DNA from: Sediminicola luteus
GTDB taxonomy: Bacteria; Bacteroidota; Bacteroidia; Flavobacteriales; Flavobacteriaceae
NCBI RefSeq assembly: GCF_002514735.1
Contig: NZ_NBWU01000009.1
Span: 36,463-100,462 of the forward strand
Length of the DNA: 64,000 nt
Direction of reading: 5' to 3'
The notes beneath the pieces were generated by a model. That model did not search any database. It was not told the DNA's origin and saw nothing but the letters and a program-made list of their open reading frames with translations. Positions 1-8,252 of this stretch are shown here, piece after piece (the first letter of the stretch is position 1; each line of letters opens with the position of its first letter). Made by a program: the position numbers and the translations under genes.

Positions 1-1
1 C

Positions 2-637
2 CTATCTAGTATGATATACGGTACGGAAACAGAGAAGTTGTTTATCAAACAACGTTGGAACAACAAAATCCAAAACGAGCTTACTGAAGCCCAGTTAACC
101 GATAATTTCGTAGCTACCACTACTTCGGGTACGGCTATAAATACTCTAAACCTCAGTAAGGTATATATTTTGGCAACTAGTGGTTCGGCATCTGCCTCCG
201 AATTGGTTATCAATGGTTTAGCTCCCTATTTAGATGTAACACAAATCGGCACAAAAACTAGGGGGAAAAATGAATTCTCCATAACTTTTGTCGATGATCC
301 GGCTAACTCTTTTATTTATAACCCTGATCGTGTGGGAAGTATAAACGCAGACGTACAATGGGGTTTACAACCGCTTTGTGGTCGTAATGAAAATGCCGAT
401 GGGTTCTCGGACTATACCACAGGACTGGTTCCTGATGTCGAATTCCGTGAAGACATCTTGAACCTGGGTGTTTTAGGAGAAACTGATGAGCCCTTCTTGG
501 CAAAAGCCCTTGAACAAATTAATGGTGGGGTTACCAAAGGCGTTAACACACCTTTGATGCCCGTAGAAGCTTTTACAAGTTCTAACTTGAACAGGGGAAC
601 CAAGGATAAGGCTATTTTAACCAAGAATATCCTTTAA
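2..637 (+). CDS. S41 family C-terminal processing peptidase, C-terminal part (5' end outside window)
   Basis: The gene enters from the left edge: no in-frame stop precedes the first Met at 11, so that Met is not taken as the start. Counting from it, TSGSASASELV (residues 56-66) carries the expected nucleophile Ser61, and Lys86 in TRGK follows 25 residues later, the Ser/Lys dyad spacing of Tsp/CtpB proteases. Both catalytic residues are therefore present. A tail of about 100 residues after the core shows no domain I recognise. In Bacteroidota such proteins are usually exported lipoproteins, but the N-terminus that would show this is missing. The gene ends at a strong hairpin shared with the convergent receptor gene. 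Confidence 0.85.
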   Translation, partial: LSSMIYGTETEKLFIKQRWNNKIQNELTEAQLTDNFVATTTSGTAINTLNLSKVYILATSGSASASELVINGLAPYLDVTQIGTKTRGKNEFSITFVDDPANSFIYNPDRVGSINADVQWGLQPLCGRNENADGFSDYTTGLVPDVEFREDILNLGVLGETDEPFLAKALEQINGGVTKGVNTPLMPVEAFTSSNLNRGTKDKAILTKNIL

Positions 638-650
638 AGGAATCATATTA

Positions 651-696
651 CATACAAAAAAGGCGATGGAATCAACTCCATCGCCTTTTTTGTATG
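651..696. terminator. Bidirectional intrinsic terminator
   Basis: A 20-bp perfect inverted repeat (651-670 and 677-696) with a 6-base loop. The GC core GGCGATGGA/TCCATCGCC is flanked by A6 on one side and T6 on the other, so it can end transcripts from both sides. It lies between the convergent S41 protease and B12 receptor genes. Confidence 0.9.
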
Positions 697-713
697 CAAA
701 CATTTCTAGGTCT

Positions 714-2585
714 CTATAGTTGCAAACGCAAGCCAACCAAAACATTCCTTCCTCGGGTGCTAAACCCAATTACTTCGGTATAGTCTTCATTGAAAATATT
801 GGCCACCAGTACATATCCGGTCAATTTGTTTTGGATAATTTGATGGTTTACCCGTATATCGAACAATGAGAAGGGCTCAAGATCAACCACCGGATAATTC
901 ATTTGGTTAAAGTCTTGGTCCACCCTATCCCCGGTATATTCATAATCGAATAGTATTTGGGTACGTTGGCTTAAACTATAATCTAAATGGGCGTTAAGGG
1001 CGTGTTTAGGTAATCGAATGGCCAAATCTCCTTTTCTTTCAGTAAAGGTATAGTTTGTACTCAAACGTAATTTTTCCAAGGGTCTCCAGTCCAGTTCCAA
1101 TTCCATACCTTGGGCATCTATGGTGTTTTCGGCATTTATATTGGTAAAGTTTGGTCCGAATGTAATATAGTTTTCTTCTTTTCTATTAAAGTAAACGGCG
1201 CTGGCCCTAACCTTGTTCCCATTGGCAAACTCCACCCCCCCTTCTATGGTTCTGTTTTCTTCGGGCTCCAATTCAGGATTAGCCCCAAATGGCCCGAATA
1301 ATTGGGTCAATGAAGGGGTAATATATGAAGTGGCATACGAGGCCAGTACTTTCATGGAACCACCCTTTAGATCGAAATGATAAGAAGGGTTCACATTATA
1401 CACAAAATGGCTTCCGTATTCAGAATGGTTGTTCAGACGACCACCAAGGCTCAAGTTTACACCATATGGCGCTGTATACACTACATTTATATAGGGATCA
1501 ATGATCCTAAAATCGGCCCCCTCACCAAATTGGGCACTATCGTCTATATAATTTACCCCAATTACGGTTTGCCATTGCTCATTAAAGGCATGGGTGTTAT
1601 AAATGTCCATTACCCAGTTTTCACCCTCATAGGTGGCAGGGAAGGCGCTAACCGACTCAGAATCATATTCACTATAAGCACCTTTTACATGCAAACTTCC
1701 TTTCCCATAGCTATAATTACTATTTAGGCCAACCCTTTTCTGTTCCGAAGTGTAAACATAGGGCGCATCGATATTACCGAAGGACTCATCGAACTCGGTG
1801 CGCATTTTACTATGGTTCCCAAAAACGGATAGATTCCATTTATCCGATATGGCATACCCCAATTTTAAGTCGGTATTGAAAGATGAAAACGGGTCTTCTT
1901 CATTGGTATTAGTTTCAATGGCCGACATACCATCGGCATATCTTTGCCCAAAACCTACCACATAATTGAACGCACCTAAGGTACCGTTCAGGTTTATGTT
2001 ATTGGAAAAGTTGGCTATATTGGAATTTCGGTTCTCTGCCGTATTGTTGGTCCCTAAATTAGAACCAATAGTGGCCGAAATCTTTTCTTTCCCAGCTGTT
2101 TTGGTCTTGATCTTGATTACTGCAGTGGCGGCATTGGTACCGTATAGGGTACTGGCGGCCCCTTTAATGATTTCCATGCTTTCAATTTGGGAAAGATCCA
2201 GCATACGCAAATCGTATTCCTGTCCGCCGGAAGATGGGTCGTTTACCCGAATACCATCTATCAACACTAAAACCTGGCGTCCTCTACCCCCGCGGACAAA
2301 AACACCATAGACACTTCCTTCCCTACCGCGGCTTCCGGCAATCTCAATACCACTTTTGCGCGCGATAAGCTCCGATACCTTCAAACCTTGGGCGGCTACG
2401 ATTTCCGCTTTGGTAATGGTAATCACGGTCTTACCCGATTGGGCCCGATTTAGGGCCAATTTAGTGTCGGTCACCACTACTTCGTCCAATTCTTGCAATT
2501 GGGTTTCGCTCTCTTGCTGCTGTGCGTGGGCTATAAACCCAACACATGCCATGGCCCATAGGCCATACATTCTTTTTTTGATCAT
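714..2585 (-). CDS. btuB: TonB-dependent outer-membrane receptor, BtuB-like (cobalamin uptake)
   Basis: Outer-membrane active transporter of 623 aa, close to the length of E. coli BtuB. A signal peptide ends near AHA (residue 21), followed by a TonB-box-like stretch LDEVVVTD. The plug domain (about 50-165) contains VLVLIDGIRVND and the motif IESMEIIKGAASTLYGTNA. The rest reads as alternating beta strands ending in a short C-terminal strand, GLRLQL. Substrate assignment rests mainly on context: the leader carries a clear cobalamin riboswitch, and a binding protein/permease/ATPase operon of the FecCD type is transcribed divergently. Use by another cobamide or corrinoid precursor cannot be excluded. 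Confidence 0.88.
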   Translation of the reverse strand: MIKKRMYGLWAMACVGFIAHAQQQESETQLQELDEVVVTDTKLALNRAQSGKTVITITKAEIVAAQGLKVSELIARKSGIEIAGSRGREGSVYGVFVRGGRGRQVLVLIDGIRVNDPSSGGQEYDLRMLDLSQIESMEIIKGAASTLYGTNAATAVIKIKTKTAGKEKISATIGSNLGTNNTAENRNSNIANFSNNINLNGTLGAFNYVVGFGQRYADGMSAIETNTNEEDPFSSFNTDLKLGYAISDKWNLSVFGNHSKMRTEFDESFGNIDAPYVYTSEQKRVGLNSNYSYGKGSLHVKGAYSEYDSESVSAFPATYEGENWVMDIYNTHAFNEQWQTVIGVNYIDDSAQFGEGADFRIIDPYINVVYTAPYGVNLSLGGRLNNHSEYGSHFVYNVNPSYHFDLKGGSMKVLASYATSYITPSLTQLFGPFGANPELEPEENRTIEGGVEFANGNKVRASAVYFNRKEENYITFGPNFTNINAENTIDAQGMELELDWRPLEKLRLSTNYTFTERKGDLAIRLPKHALNAHLDYSLSQRTQILFDYEYTGDRVDQDFNQMNYPVVDLEPFSLFDIRVNHQIIQNKLTGYVLVANIFNEDYTEVIGFSTRGRNVLVGLRLQL

Positions 2586-2667
2586 GTAATAATCCGATAA
2601 ACGGGAATAGGTATGGTGTACCCATACGTAAACTTTTATCCCGAAAGTTCAACAATGGTTTTTTGAA

Positions 2668-2875
2668 ATGGCAGGTCTCCTGGCTTATCTTACAAGTTTC
2701 GGCCTTCCCATCGCGGTTTTATACAAAACATAGCACGACAGTGGCTAGAAGTGAAACTTGTCCTAAATAGATCCCAAAAAAATCGGGAAAGACTTACAGT
2801 TGCGGGAACAGCTCCGGAATTTAACCGGATTCCCTTTTAATTCCTCACTAGAAATTCTAGTTCAGAAACCTATTT
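2668..2875 (-). promoter_or_regulatory. Cobalamin (AdoCbl-type) riboswitch in the btuB leader
   Basis: Read on the minus strand, the leader holds the conserved blocks in the right order: AAAAGGGAATCCGG (about 2825-2838), then the core with CCCGCAACTGTAA (2794-2806), then the B12 box GCCAGGAGACCTGCC (2670-2684). Spacing fits the family. The B12 box lies about 85 bases before the btuB start, so control is probably translational or by an expression platform in that stretch. Only btuB is downstream; the plus-strand transporter operon has its own promoter. Confidence 0.95.
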
Positions 2876-2880
2876 CAATG

Positions 2881-2888
2881 CAAAACTA
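2881..2888 (-). promoter_or_regulatory. -7 box of the riboswitch/btuB promoter
   Basis: TAGTTTTG on the minus strand fits the Bacteroidota consensus TAnnTTTG and sits immediately before the riboswitch aptamer, which places the transcript start near 2875. A weak -33 candidate (TTG at about 2912-2914) is 23 bases upstream. Confidence 0.6.
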
Positions 2889-2904
2889 ACCAATTTGGAT
2901 AAGC

Positions 2905-2936
2905 TTGCCTACCAAAAATAAATAATACTACTTTTG
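2905..2936 (+). promoter_or_regulatory. Promoter of the B12 ABC transporter operon
   Basis: TTG at 2905-2907 and TACTTTTG at 2929-2936, spaced 21 bases, match the Bacteroidota -33/-7 pattern. The start codon follows 16 bases after the -7 box. It interleaves with the minus-strand btuB promoter, and no room remains for a second riboswitch on this transcript. Confidence 0.6.
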
Positions 2937-2952
2937 ACTAAAATTTAATTCA

Positions 2953-4092
2953 ATGCGCACTTGGCCCTATTACCTGATTCTGGTTTTTATATGCTTTTCT
3001 TGCAAGGAATCTAAAGAAATTAAGGCTGTTGCCGAAGCGAAGGAAATTACACTTTCGTATGCCAAATCTTTTGCGATAAACCAAAGGGATGGCTATATAG
3101 AGTTAGAAGTAAACAAACCTTGGCCAAATGCCGAAAATGGTTTTAGATATGCCTTGGTACCCCGGGAGCAATTGGCCGCATATCGCGATTCATTAAGGGG
3201 TTATGATGCGGTTATCGGAGTTCCGGTTAAAAAGGTAATCGTAACTTCTACCACCCATATACCGGCATTGGAAATCTTGGAAGAAGAAAAATCGTTAATC
3301 GGTTTTCCTTCATTGGATTTTGTATCGTCACCTAAAACCAGGGCGTTGATAAATTCGGGTGCCATTAAGGAGCTGGGAAACAATGAAGCTTTGAACCTTG
3401 AACTGGCATTGGCCTTGGAACCGGAATTGATCGTAACCTTTGGTATAGACAATAAGGTCACTACTTTAGAACCCTTGGAACGGGCCGGAATCCCCATTGT
3501 GTATAATGCCGATTGGACTGAGGAAAGTCCGTTGGGCCGTGCGGAATGGATAAAATTTATGGGGGTTTTTTATGATAAACTAGACGAAGCCACCGCCTTT
3601 TTCGATTCAATTTCCAAAGATTATCAGCAAGCCAAGCAAAGGCTAGGACGGCCAAAAACCAGGCCCAAGATTATGACCGGGGCCGTCTATAAAGATGTTT
3701 GGTATGTATCTGGTGGTAAAAGTTGGGCGGCCCAGTTTATCAAAGATGCCCAAGCTGAGTATCTTTGGGAATCCGATACGGCCACCGGAAGTATTCCCGT
3801 AGCCTTGGAAAACATGTTGGTACGTTCCCATGAAGCCGATATTTGGTTATCTCCCGGTCTATATACCACTTATGCCGATTTAAAAGCCGCCAATCCGCAT
3901 TACGATCGGTTTCGGGCCTTTAAAGAAAATAAGATATTTAGTGCCGCTAGCCTACAAGGTGAAACCGGGGGTATGCTCTATTTTGAATTGGCCCCACAAC
4001 GGCCCGATTTGGTATTACAAGATTTAATCTATTATTTACATCCGGGGGTTTTGACCGATTATATACCTTATTTTTATAAACCTTTGGAGTAA
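2953..4092 (+). CDS. btuF: Periplasmic cobalamin-binding lipoprotein of an ABC transporter (BtuF-like)
   Basis: A 379-aa solute-binding protein of the iron/cobalamin class. The N-terminus is a hydrophobic signal ending in FICFSC, so Cys17 is the likely lipid anchor. The two-lobed binding domain spans about 95-350 and includes the typical segment ALEPELIVTFGID. In Gram-negative bacteria with BtuC/BtuD partners such a protein captures the substrate after it crosses the outer membrane. It is first in a three-gene operon (1 base before the permease gene, which overlaps the ATPase gene). The divergent riboswitch-controlled receptor makes B12 the most likely ligand; a siderophore is the main alternative and the sequence alone does not exclude it. 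Confidence 0.85.
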   Translation: MRTWPYYLILVFICFSCKESKEIKAVAEAKEITLSYAKSFAINQRDGYIELEVNKPWPNAENGFRYALVPREQLAAYRDSLRGYDAVIGVPVKKVIVTSTTHIPALEILEEEKSLIGFPSLDFVSSPKTRALINSGAIKELGNNEALNLELALALEPELIVTFGIDNKVTTLEPLERAGIPIVYNADWTEESPLGRAEWIKFMGVFYDKLDEATAFFDSISKDYQQAKQRLGRPKTRPKIMTGAVYKDVWYVSGGKSWAAQFIKDAQAEYLWESDTATGSIPVALENMLVRSHEADIWLSPGLYTTYADLKAANPHYDRFRAFKENKIFSAASLQGETGGMLYFELAPQRPDLVLQDLIYYLHPGVLTDYIPYFYKPLE

Positions 4093-4093
4093 A

Positions 4094-5122
4094 GTGAACC
4101 GATTTCAAAAAAGGCATATCTATTTGTTCTTAAGCCTAATCTTGGCCTTGGCAGTGGCATTTATAGCCGATATTGCCATGGGTTCGGTATACATTCCGCT
4201 CCGCACCACTTTCGATGCCTTACTGACAGGCACATCCGATAGCGGGAATTGGGGTTATATCATTTGGCAATTTCGTATACCTAAGGCCATTAGTGCGATA
4301 ATTATTGGAAGCGGACTTTCTTTAAGCGGTTTGTTAATGCAGACCTTGTTCCGGAATCCACTGGCCGGGCCCTACGTGTTGGGTGTCAGTTCCGGGGCAA
4401 GTTTAGGGGCCGCCATATTGATCATGGGGGCAGGTCTTGTACCATTTGCCATCGCCATCGACAATCCCGTAACCCTTGTAGTAGCTTCGGCCTTGGGAAG
4501 TTTTTTGGTTTTGATGGCCGTTATGGGTATGGCCCGTAAAACCAAGGATAGCATGGCCTTATTGATCATTGGGCTCATGTTCGGTAGTATTACCTCGGCA
4601 GTAGTTAGCGTATTGTCTTATTTTTCGGAGGCGGAAGCTTTGCAGCGTTTTATTATTTGGTCCTTGGGCAGTTTAGGGCATTTGTCTTGGGGGCAGATCG
4701 GTATACTGGCCCTCGCACTGTTATTAGGCTTATTATTTACGGTTATTAGTATTAAATCTTTAAATGGACTGTTGTTAGGGGAAACTTACGCTCAAAGTAT
4801 GGGTACCGATATTAAAAAAGCACGTATCTATATTATTTTGGCAGCGGGTATTTTGGCCGGAAGCATTACCGCCTTTGCTGGGCCCATTGCATTTGTAGGT
4901 TTGGCCGTACCCCATTTGGCACGTCAGCTTTTCGATACTACCCAACATAAGGTTATGGTGCCCGCCACCCTACTTTTGGGAGCAATTCTAATGTTGTTAT
5001 GCGATATCGTGGCACAATTACCGGGATACGAACAGGTACTACCAATCAATGCGATTACTTCCATAATAGGGGCCCCTATCGTAATTTGGTTGCTTTGGAA
5101 ACGTAATAAGATGTTGTTTTAA
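4094..5122 (+). CDS. btuC: FecCD-family ABC transporter permease (BtuC-like)
   Basis: Inner-membrane permease of 342 aa with about nine to ten hydrophobic segments. The family motif GLAVPHLARQLF near residue 275 and the early segment SGLSLSGLLMQTLFRNPLAG are typical of FecCD permeases. It starts at GTG 1 base after the binding-protein stop, and its TAA overlaps the ATG of the ATPase gene (TAATG), indicating translational coupling. With the neighbouring gene products it should form a BtuC2D2 type II importer for cobalamin. Assignment to B12 rather than iron chelates depends on the neighbouring riboswitch. Confidence 0.88.
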   Translation: MNRFQKRHIYLFLSLILALAVAFIADIAMGSVYIPLRTTFDALLTGTSDSGNWGYIIWQFRIPKAISAIIIGSGLSLSGLLMQTLFRNPLAGPYVLGVSSGASLGAAILIMGAGLVPFAIAIDNPVTLVVASALGSFLVLMAVMGMARKTKDSMALLIIGLMFGSITSAVVSVLSYFSEAEALQRFIIWSLGSLGHLSWGQIGILALALLLGLLFTVISIKSLNGLLLGETYAQSMGTDIKKARIYIILAAGILAGSITAFAGPIAFVGLAVPHLARQLFDTTQHKVMVPATLLLGAILMLLCDIVAQLPGYEQVLPINAITSIIGAPIVIWLLWKRNKMLF

Positions 5123-5907
5123 TGACAGGGCATCCCAAAAATATCATCCAAGTGTCCCAGGTATCCATCGGGTATGACCCTAACGAGCCAGCTATAGGAA
5201 AGGGTATTGGTTTTGAAGTAGAGACAGCTTCCTTTATCGCTCTAGTAGGTTCCAACGGTATTGGAAAGTCGACCTTATTAAAAACCTTGGACGGTCGTAT
5301 CCCGCCCTTGGAGGGCCAGATAAGCATTTTGGGCAAGCCCTTAGAAGATTACGAAATAAAACAATTGGCCAAGGTGGTCTCTATCGTTGGTACATCGGCG
5401 GTCGAATCAAAAAACCTGAGTGTGTATGATCTCGTTGCCATGGGGAGGCAACCCCATACGGGATGGTTGGGAACTTTATCCCGTACCGATCACGCCCATA
5501 TAAAAAGAGCTTTGACACTTACCCAAACCGAGTATTTGGCAGACCGAAAATGCTTTCAGCTTAGCGATGGCCAATTACAGAAAGTTATGATCGCCAGGGC
5601 GTTGGCACAAGACACCCCCATAATCTTAATGGATGAGCCAACGACCCATTTGGATATGTATCACGCCATTCAAGTATTGAAATTATTGAAACAGATATCA
5701 AAATCGGAAGATAAAACCATATTATTCAGTACCCATGATATCGGTAGCGCCATTCAATTGTGCAATCATATGTTGGTCATGACCCCAGAAAAATCTTTCT
5801 TCGGCACCCCCTGTGAATTAATTGAGGCCGAGCGTTTCGATGGACTTTTTCCAAAAGACAGTATTCGTTTCGACAAAAATACCGGTACCTTTAAAATAAT
5901 TGAGTAG
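5122..5907 (+). CDS. btuD: ABC transporter ATP-binding protein (BtuD-like)
   Basis: Cytoplasmic ATPase of 261 aa that powers the permease. All catalytic motifs are intact: Walker A GSNGIGKS (43-50), signature LSDGQ (147-151, a common variant of LSGGQ), Walker B IILMDEP (167-173) and the switch His in STHD. The start codon overlaps the permease stop. Last gene of the B12 operon; no clear terminator separates it from rmuC 40 bases downstream, so some readthrough into rmuC is possible. Confidence 0.9.
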   Translation: MTGHPKNIIQVSQVSIGYDPNEPAIGKGIGFEVETASFIALVGSNGIGKSTLLKTLDGRIPPLEGQISILGKPLEDYEIKQLAKVVSIVGTSAVESKNLSVYDLVAMGRQPHTGWLGTLSRTDHAHIKRALTLTQTEYLADRKCFQLSDGQLQKVMIARALAQDTPIILMDEPTTHLDMYHAIQVLKLLKQISKSEDKTILFSTHDIGSAIQLCNHMLVMTPEKSFFGTPCELIEAERFDGLFPKDSIRFDKNTGTFKIIE

Positions 5908-5947
5908 GAAGTCCGATCTTTACCTAGTATTATAAAAAATAGGATTC

Positions 5948-7303
5948 GTGGAAGGCATTTCAATTACGGTTTTACTTATTTCACTGTTCTTAGCTTTGGG
6001 GGTTGGCTTTTTCCTTGGCCAGCTCATTGGTAAACTAAAAGCCAAAACCCTAAACAGCGAGAAGGAGAACCAACAACATCTATTTGAAGAGCGTATCGGT
6101 AGTTTGAAAGATGAACTTGAAACTGCCCAAACCGATTTGAGGGTCATTCGTGAAGCCAAGGAAGGGCTGGGCAGGGAATTGGTTCGTTACCAGACGGAGC
6201 TGGCCAATCTGCAACTCAAAAACGAAGAGCAAAAGGCGGAAACCACCAAACTCCAAGAAAAATTCAATAAAGAATTCCAAGTTTTAGCGAACAAGATCCT
6301 TGAGGAAAAAAGCAGCAAATTTACCGAGCAGAATAAAGAAAACCTGAAAAACATACTGAATCCACTTCAAGAAAAAATCAAACTATTTGAAGACAAGGTC
6401 GATAAGAGCCAAAAGGAAAACATAAGCATACACGCTGCATTAAAAGAGCAACTACGCAACCTAAAAGACCAAAATCTAAAAATTACCCAAGAGGCCGAAA
6501 ACCTGACCAAGGCTCTGAAGGGTGACAGTAAACTTCAAGGAAATTGGGGCGAATTGGTACTCGAACGGGTTTTGGAAAAGTCAGGACTCGAAAAAGACCG
6601 GGAGTATAGCGTTCAGCAGAGTTTTACAAGGGAAGATGGTAGCCGGGTGATGCCCGATGTAATCATACATCTGCCCGATGGTAAGAAAATGATCGTCGAC
6701 TCCAAAGTCTCTTTAACCGATTACGAACGTTATGTGAATGCCGACAAGGGTGATCAGGAGGCCTATCTTAAAAGTCATGTAAATTCCTTGAAAAAGCATG
6801 TAGCCCAGTTGTCAGACAAGAAATACGAAGACCTGTACGAAATGGAAAGCCCTGATTTCGTACTTATGTTTGTACCAGTTGAGCCGGCCTTCGCCTTGGC
6901 ACTACAGGTAGAAACCGATTTGTATAGCAAGGCGTTCGAGAAAAATATCATCATCGTTACCCCCACTACCCTATTGGCGACCCTACGTACCATAGACACG
7001 ATGTGGAACAATGAAAAGCACCAACGCAACGCCATAGAAATCGCCCGACAGGCCGGAGCACTTTACGATAAATTCGAAGGTTTCGTAACCGATCTTACCA
7101 AAGTGGGCAAGAAAATGGATGAGGCCAAAAACGAATATCGTGGTGCCATGAACAAGCTGGTAGAAGGCCGTGGCAATTTAGTGACCAGCATAGAACGTAT
7201 TAAGAAAATGGGGGCCAAAACCAAAAAATCGCTCCCCGAAGCGATAATCAAAAGGGCCCAAGAAGATTCCAACGAACTATTCGACCAAAACCAAACCCCA
7301 TGA
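5948..7303 (+). CDS. rmuC: RmuC family protein
   Basis: A 451-aa protein with one N-terminal membrane segment (about residues 5-27), a long coiled coil (about 30-190) and the conserved RmuC domain. Family signatures include KLQGNWGELVLERVLEKSGL and PDVIIHLPDGKKMIVDSKVS. RmuC limits recombination at short inverted repeats in E. coli, and its domain resembles restriction-type nucleases; the D and DSK residues of the second signature fit that fold. The start is GTG, giving the membrane anchor. The stop overlaps the ATG of the next gene by 4 bases (ATGA), so the two are co-translated. Confidence 0.9.
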   Translation: MEGISITVLLISLFLALGVGFFLGQLIGKLKAKTLNSEKENQQHLFEERIGSLKDELETAQTDLRVIREAKEGLGRELVRYQTELANLQLKNEEQKAETTKLQEKFNKEFQVLANKILEEKSSKFTEQNKENLKNILNPLQEKIKLFEDKVDKSQKENISIHAALKEQLRNLKDQNLKITQEAENLTKALKGDSKLQGNWGELVLERVLEKSGLEKDREYSVQQSFTREDGSRVMPDVIIHLPDGKKMIVDSKVSLTDYERYVNADKGDQEAYLKSHVNSLKKHVAQLSDKKYEDLYEMESPDFVLMFVPVEPAFALALQVETDLYSKAFEKNIIIVTPTTLLATLRTIDTMWNNEKHQRNAIEIARQAGALYDKFEGFVTDLTKVGKKMDEAKNEYRGAMNKLVEGRGNLVTSIERIKKMGAKTKKSLPEAIIKRAQEDSNELFDQNQTP

Positions 7304-7647
7304 GAAAAGCAGTTTCCGTAGTAATTTTAGCCATTGTATTGATTGGAATCGCCTATTTTTCCTTTATCTATTATGTGCCATATAGTGAAGGCGTACGTTC
7401 TGGTGAATTGGTTAAAATAAGCCACAAAGGGGTGTTGGTGAAAACCTGGGAAGGCGAAATTAGTCAAGGGGTATCGGAGGCACAGCGGTTTATGTTCTCT
7501 GTAGAAGATGGTAAGAAAGAAATCATCCAACAGCTGAAAGACTACCAAGGTAAGCAGGTAAAACTAAACTATACCGAACGCTATAAGACGTTTTTCTGGC
7601 TGGGCGATACCAAATACTTTATCACCAAAGTAAGCCTTGAAGAATAA
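7300..7647 (+). CDS. Small conserved membrane-anchored protein, function unknown
   Basis: A 115-aa protein with one N-terminal membrane helix (about 4-27) followed by a short soluble domain with YSEGVRSGELVKISHKG and LVKTWEGEISQG. I recall this type as conserved in Flavobacteriia, sometimes under misleading enzyme names; nothing in 115 residues supports an enzymatic call. It overlaps the rmuC stop by 4 bases and so is co-expressed with it. The soluble part is predicted outside the cytoplasm if the N-terminal helix is an uncleaved anchor. Confidence 0.75.
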   Translation: MRKAVSVVILAIVLIGIAYFSFIYYVPYSEGVRSGELVKISHKGVLVKTWEGEISQGVSEAQRFMFSVEDGKKEIIQQLKDYQGKQVKLNYTERYKTFFWLGDTKYFITKVSLEE

Positions 7648-7682
7648 GCCGTTTATCTCTTTTACTGATTTTTGATTACATT

Positions 7683-8168
7683 ATGGGGATGAAAGGAAAG
7701 TGGACAGCTGAACAAATCGCTTTTTTAGAGGCGAATTATACGTATATCGGAGATACTGAGCTTACTGTTCATTTTAATGCCAAATGGGGTGGTTTTACCA
7801 GAAAGGGTATTGAAAAGAAACGGAGGCTGTTAAAATTAAAGCGCAACAAAAAGCAATTACACCAAATCCGGATGCGTAACAGACAACGCGGGGTTTGGAC
7901 CAACAACGGAAGTAATCGTTGGGAAAATACCGAGCAATACCCGATCGGACACCGGTATTTCTGCACTTCAAAAAAATATGTGTACATTAAAACCGAAAAC
8001 GGCTACGAACCTTACCATAGGTATTTATGGGAAAAACACCATGGCCCAATTCCCGATAACCATGTGGTTTGTTTTAAAGAAGGCGCAGATAAGGAATACT
8101 TTGGTGTAACCGATATTCAATTGGTTTCTCGAAAAGAGTTTATCAAAACCTCCACTGCCCTTCCCTAA
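7683..8168 (+). CDS. HNH_3-type protein with a SANT/Myb-like N-terminus; catalytic core degenerate
   Basis: A 161-aa basic protein. Residues 7-55 (WTAEQIAFLEANYTYIGDTEL... then KGIEKKRRLLKLKR) resemble the helix-turn-helix that precedes HNH domains in phage and homing-type nucleases. Residues 111-150 match the frame of the HNH_3 domain, with YHRYLWEKHHGPIPDNHVV and the ending DIQLVSRKE. Where active members have a His-His-x-Asp-Gly-Asn segment followed by the Asn-rich turn, this protein has CFKEGA and no Asn. Loss of the central His and the Asn argues for a DNA-binding protein without nuclease activity. No phage or intron genes surround it. It stands alone between rmuC and carB with its own hairpin downstream. 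Confidence 0.7.
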   Translation: MGMKGKWTAEQIAFLEANYTYIGDTELTVHFNAKWGGFTRKGIEKKRRLLKLKRNKKQLHQIRMRNRQRGVWTNNGSNRWENTEQYPIGHRYFCTSKKYVYIKTENGYEPYHRYLWEKHHGPIPDNHVVCFKEGADKEYFGVTDIQLVSRKEFIKTSTALP

Positions 8169-8203
8169 ACCATTTACTCTAAACTTGTAATTAAAATGAC
8201 CAT

Positions 8204-8232
8204 AAAAAAGCCCCCGTTTCCGGAGGCTTTAT
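8204..8232. terminator. Intrinsic terminator between convergent genes
   Basis: AAAAAAGCCCCCG and CGGAGGCTTTATTT form a GC-rich hairpin with one mismatch, with A and T tracts on the two sides. It can serve the HNH-like gene (plus) and carB (minus). Confidence 0.75.
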
Positions 8233-8252
8233 TTCTGATTATATGAGCTGTA

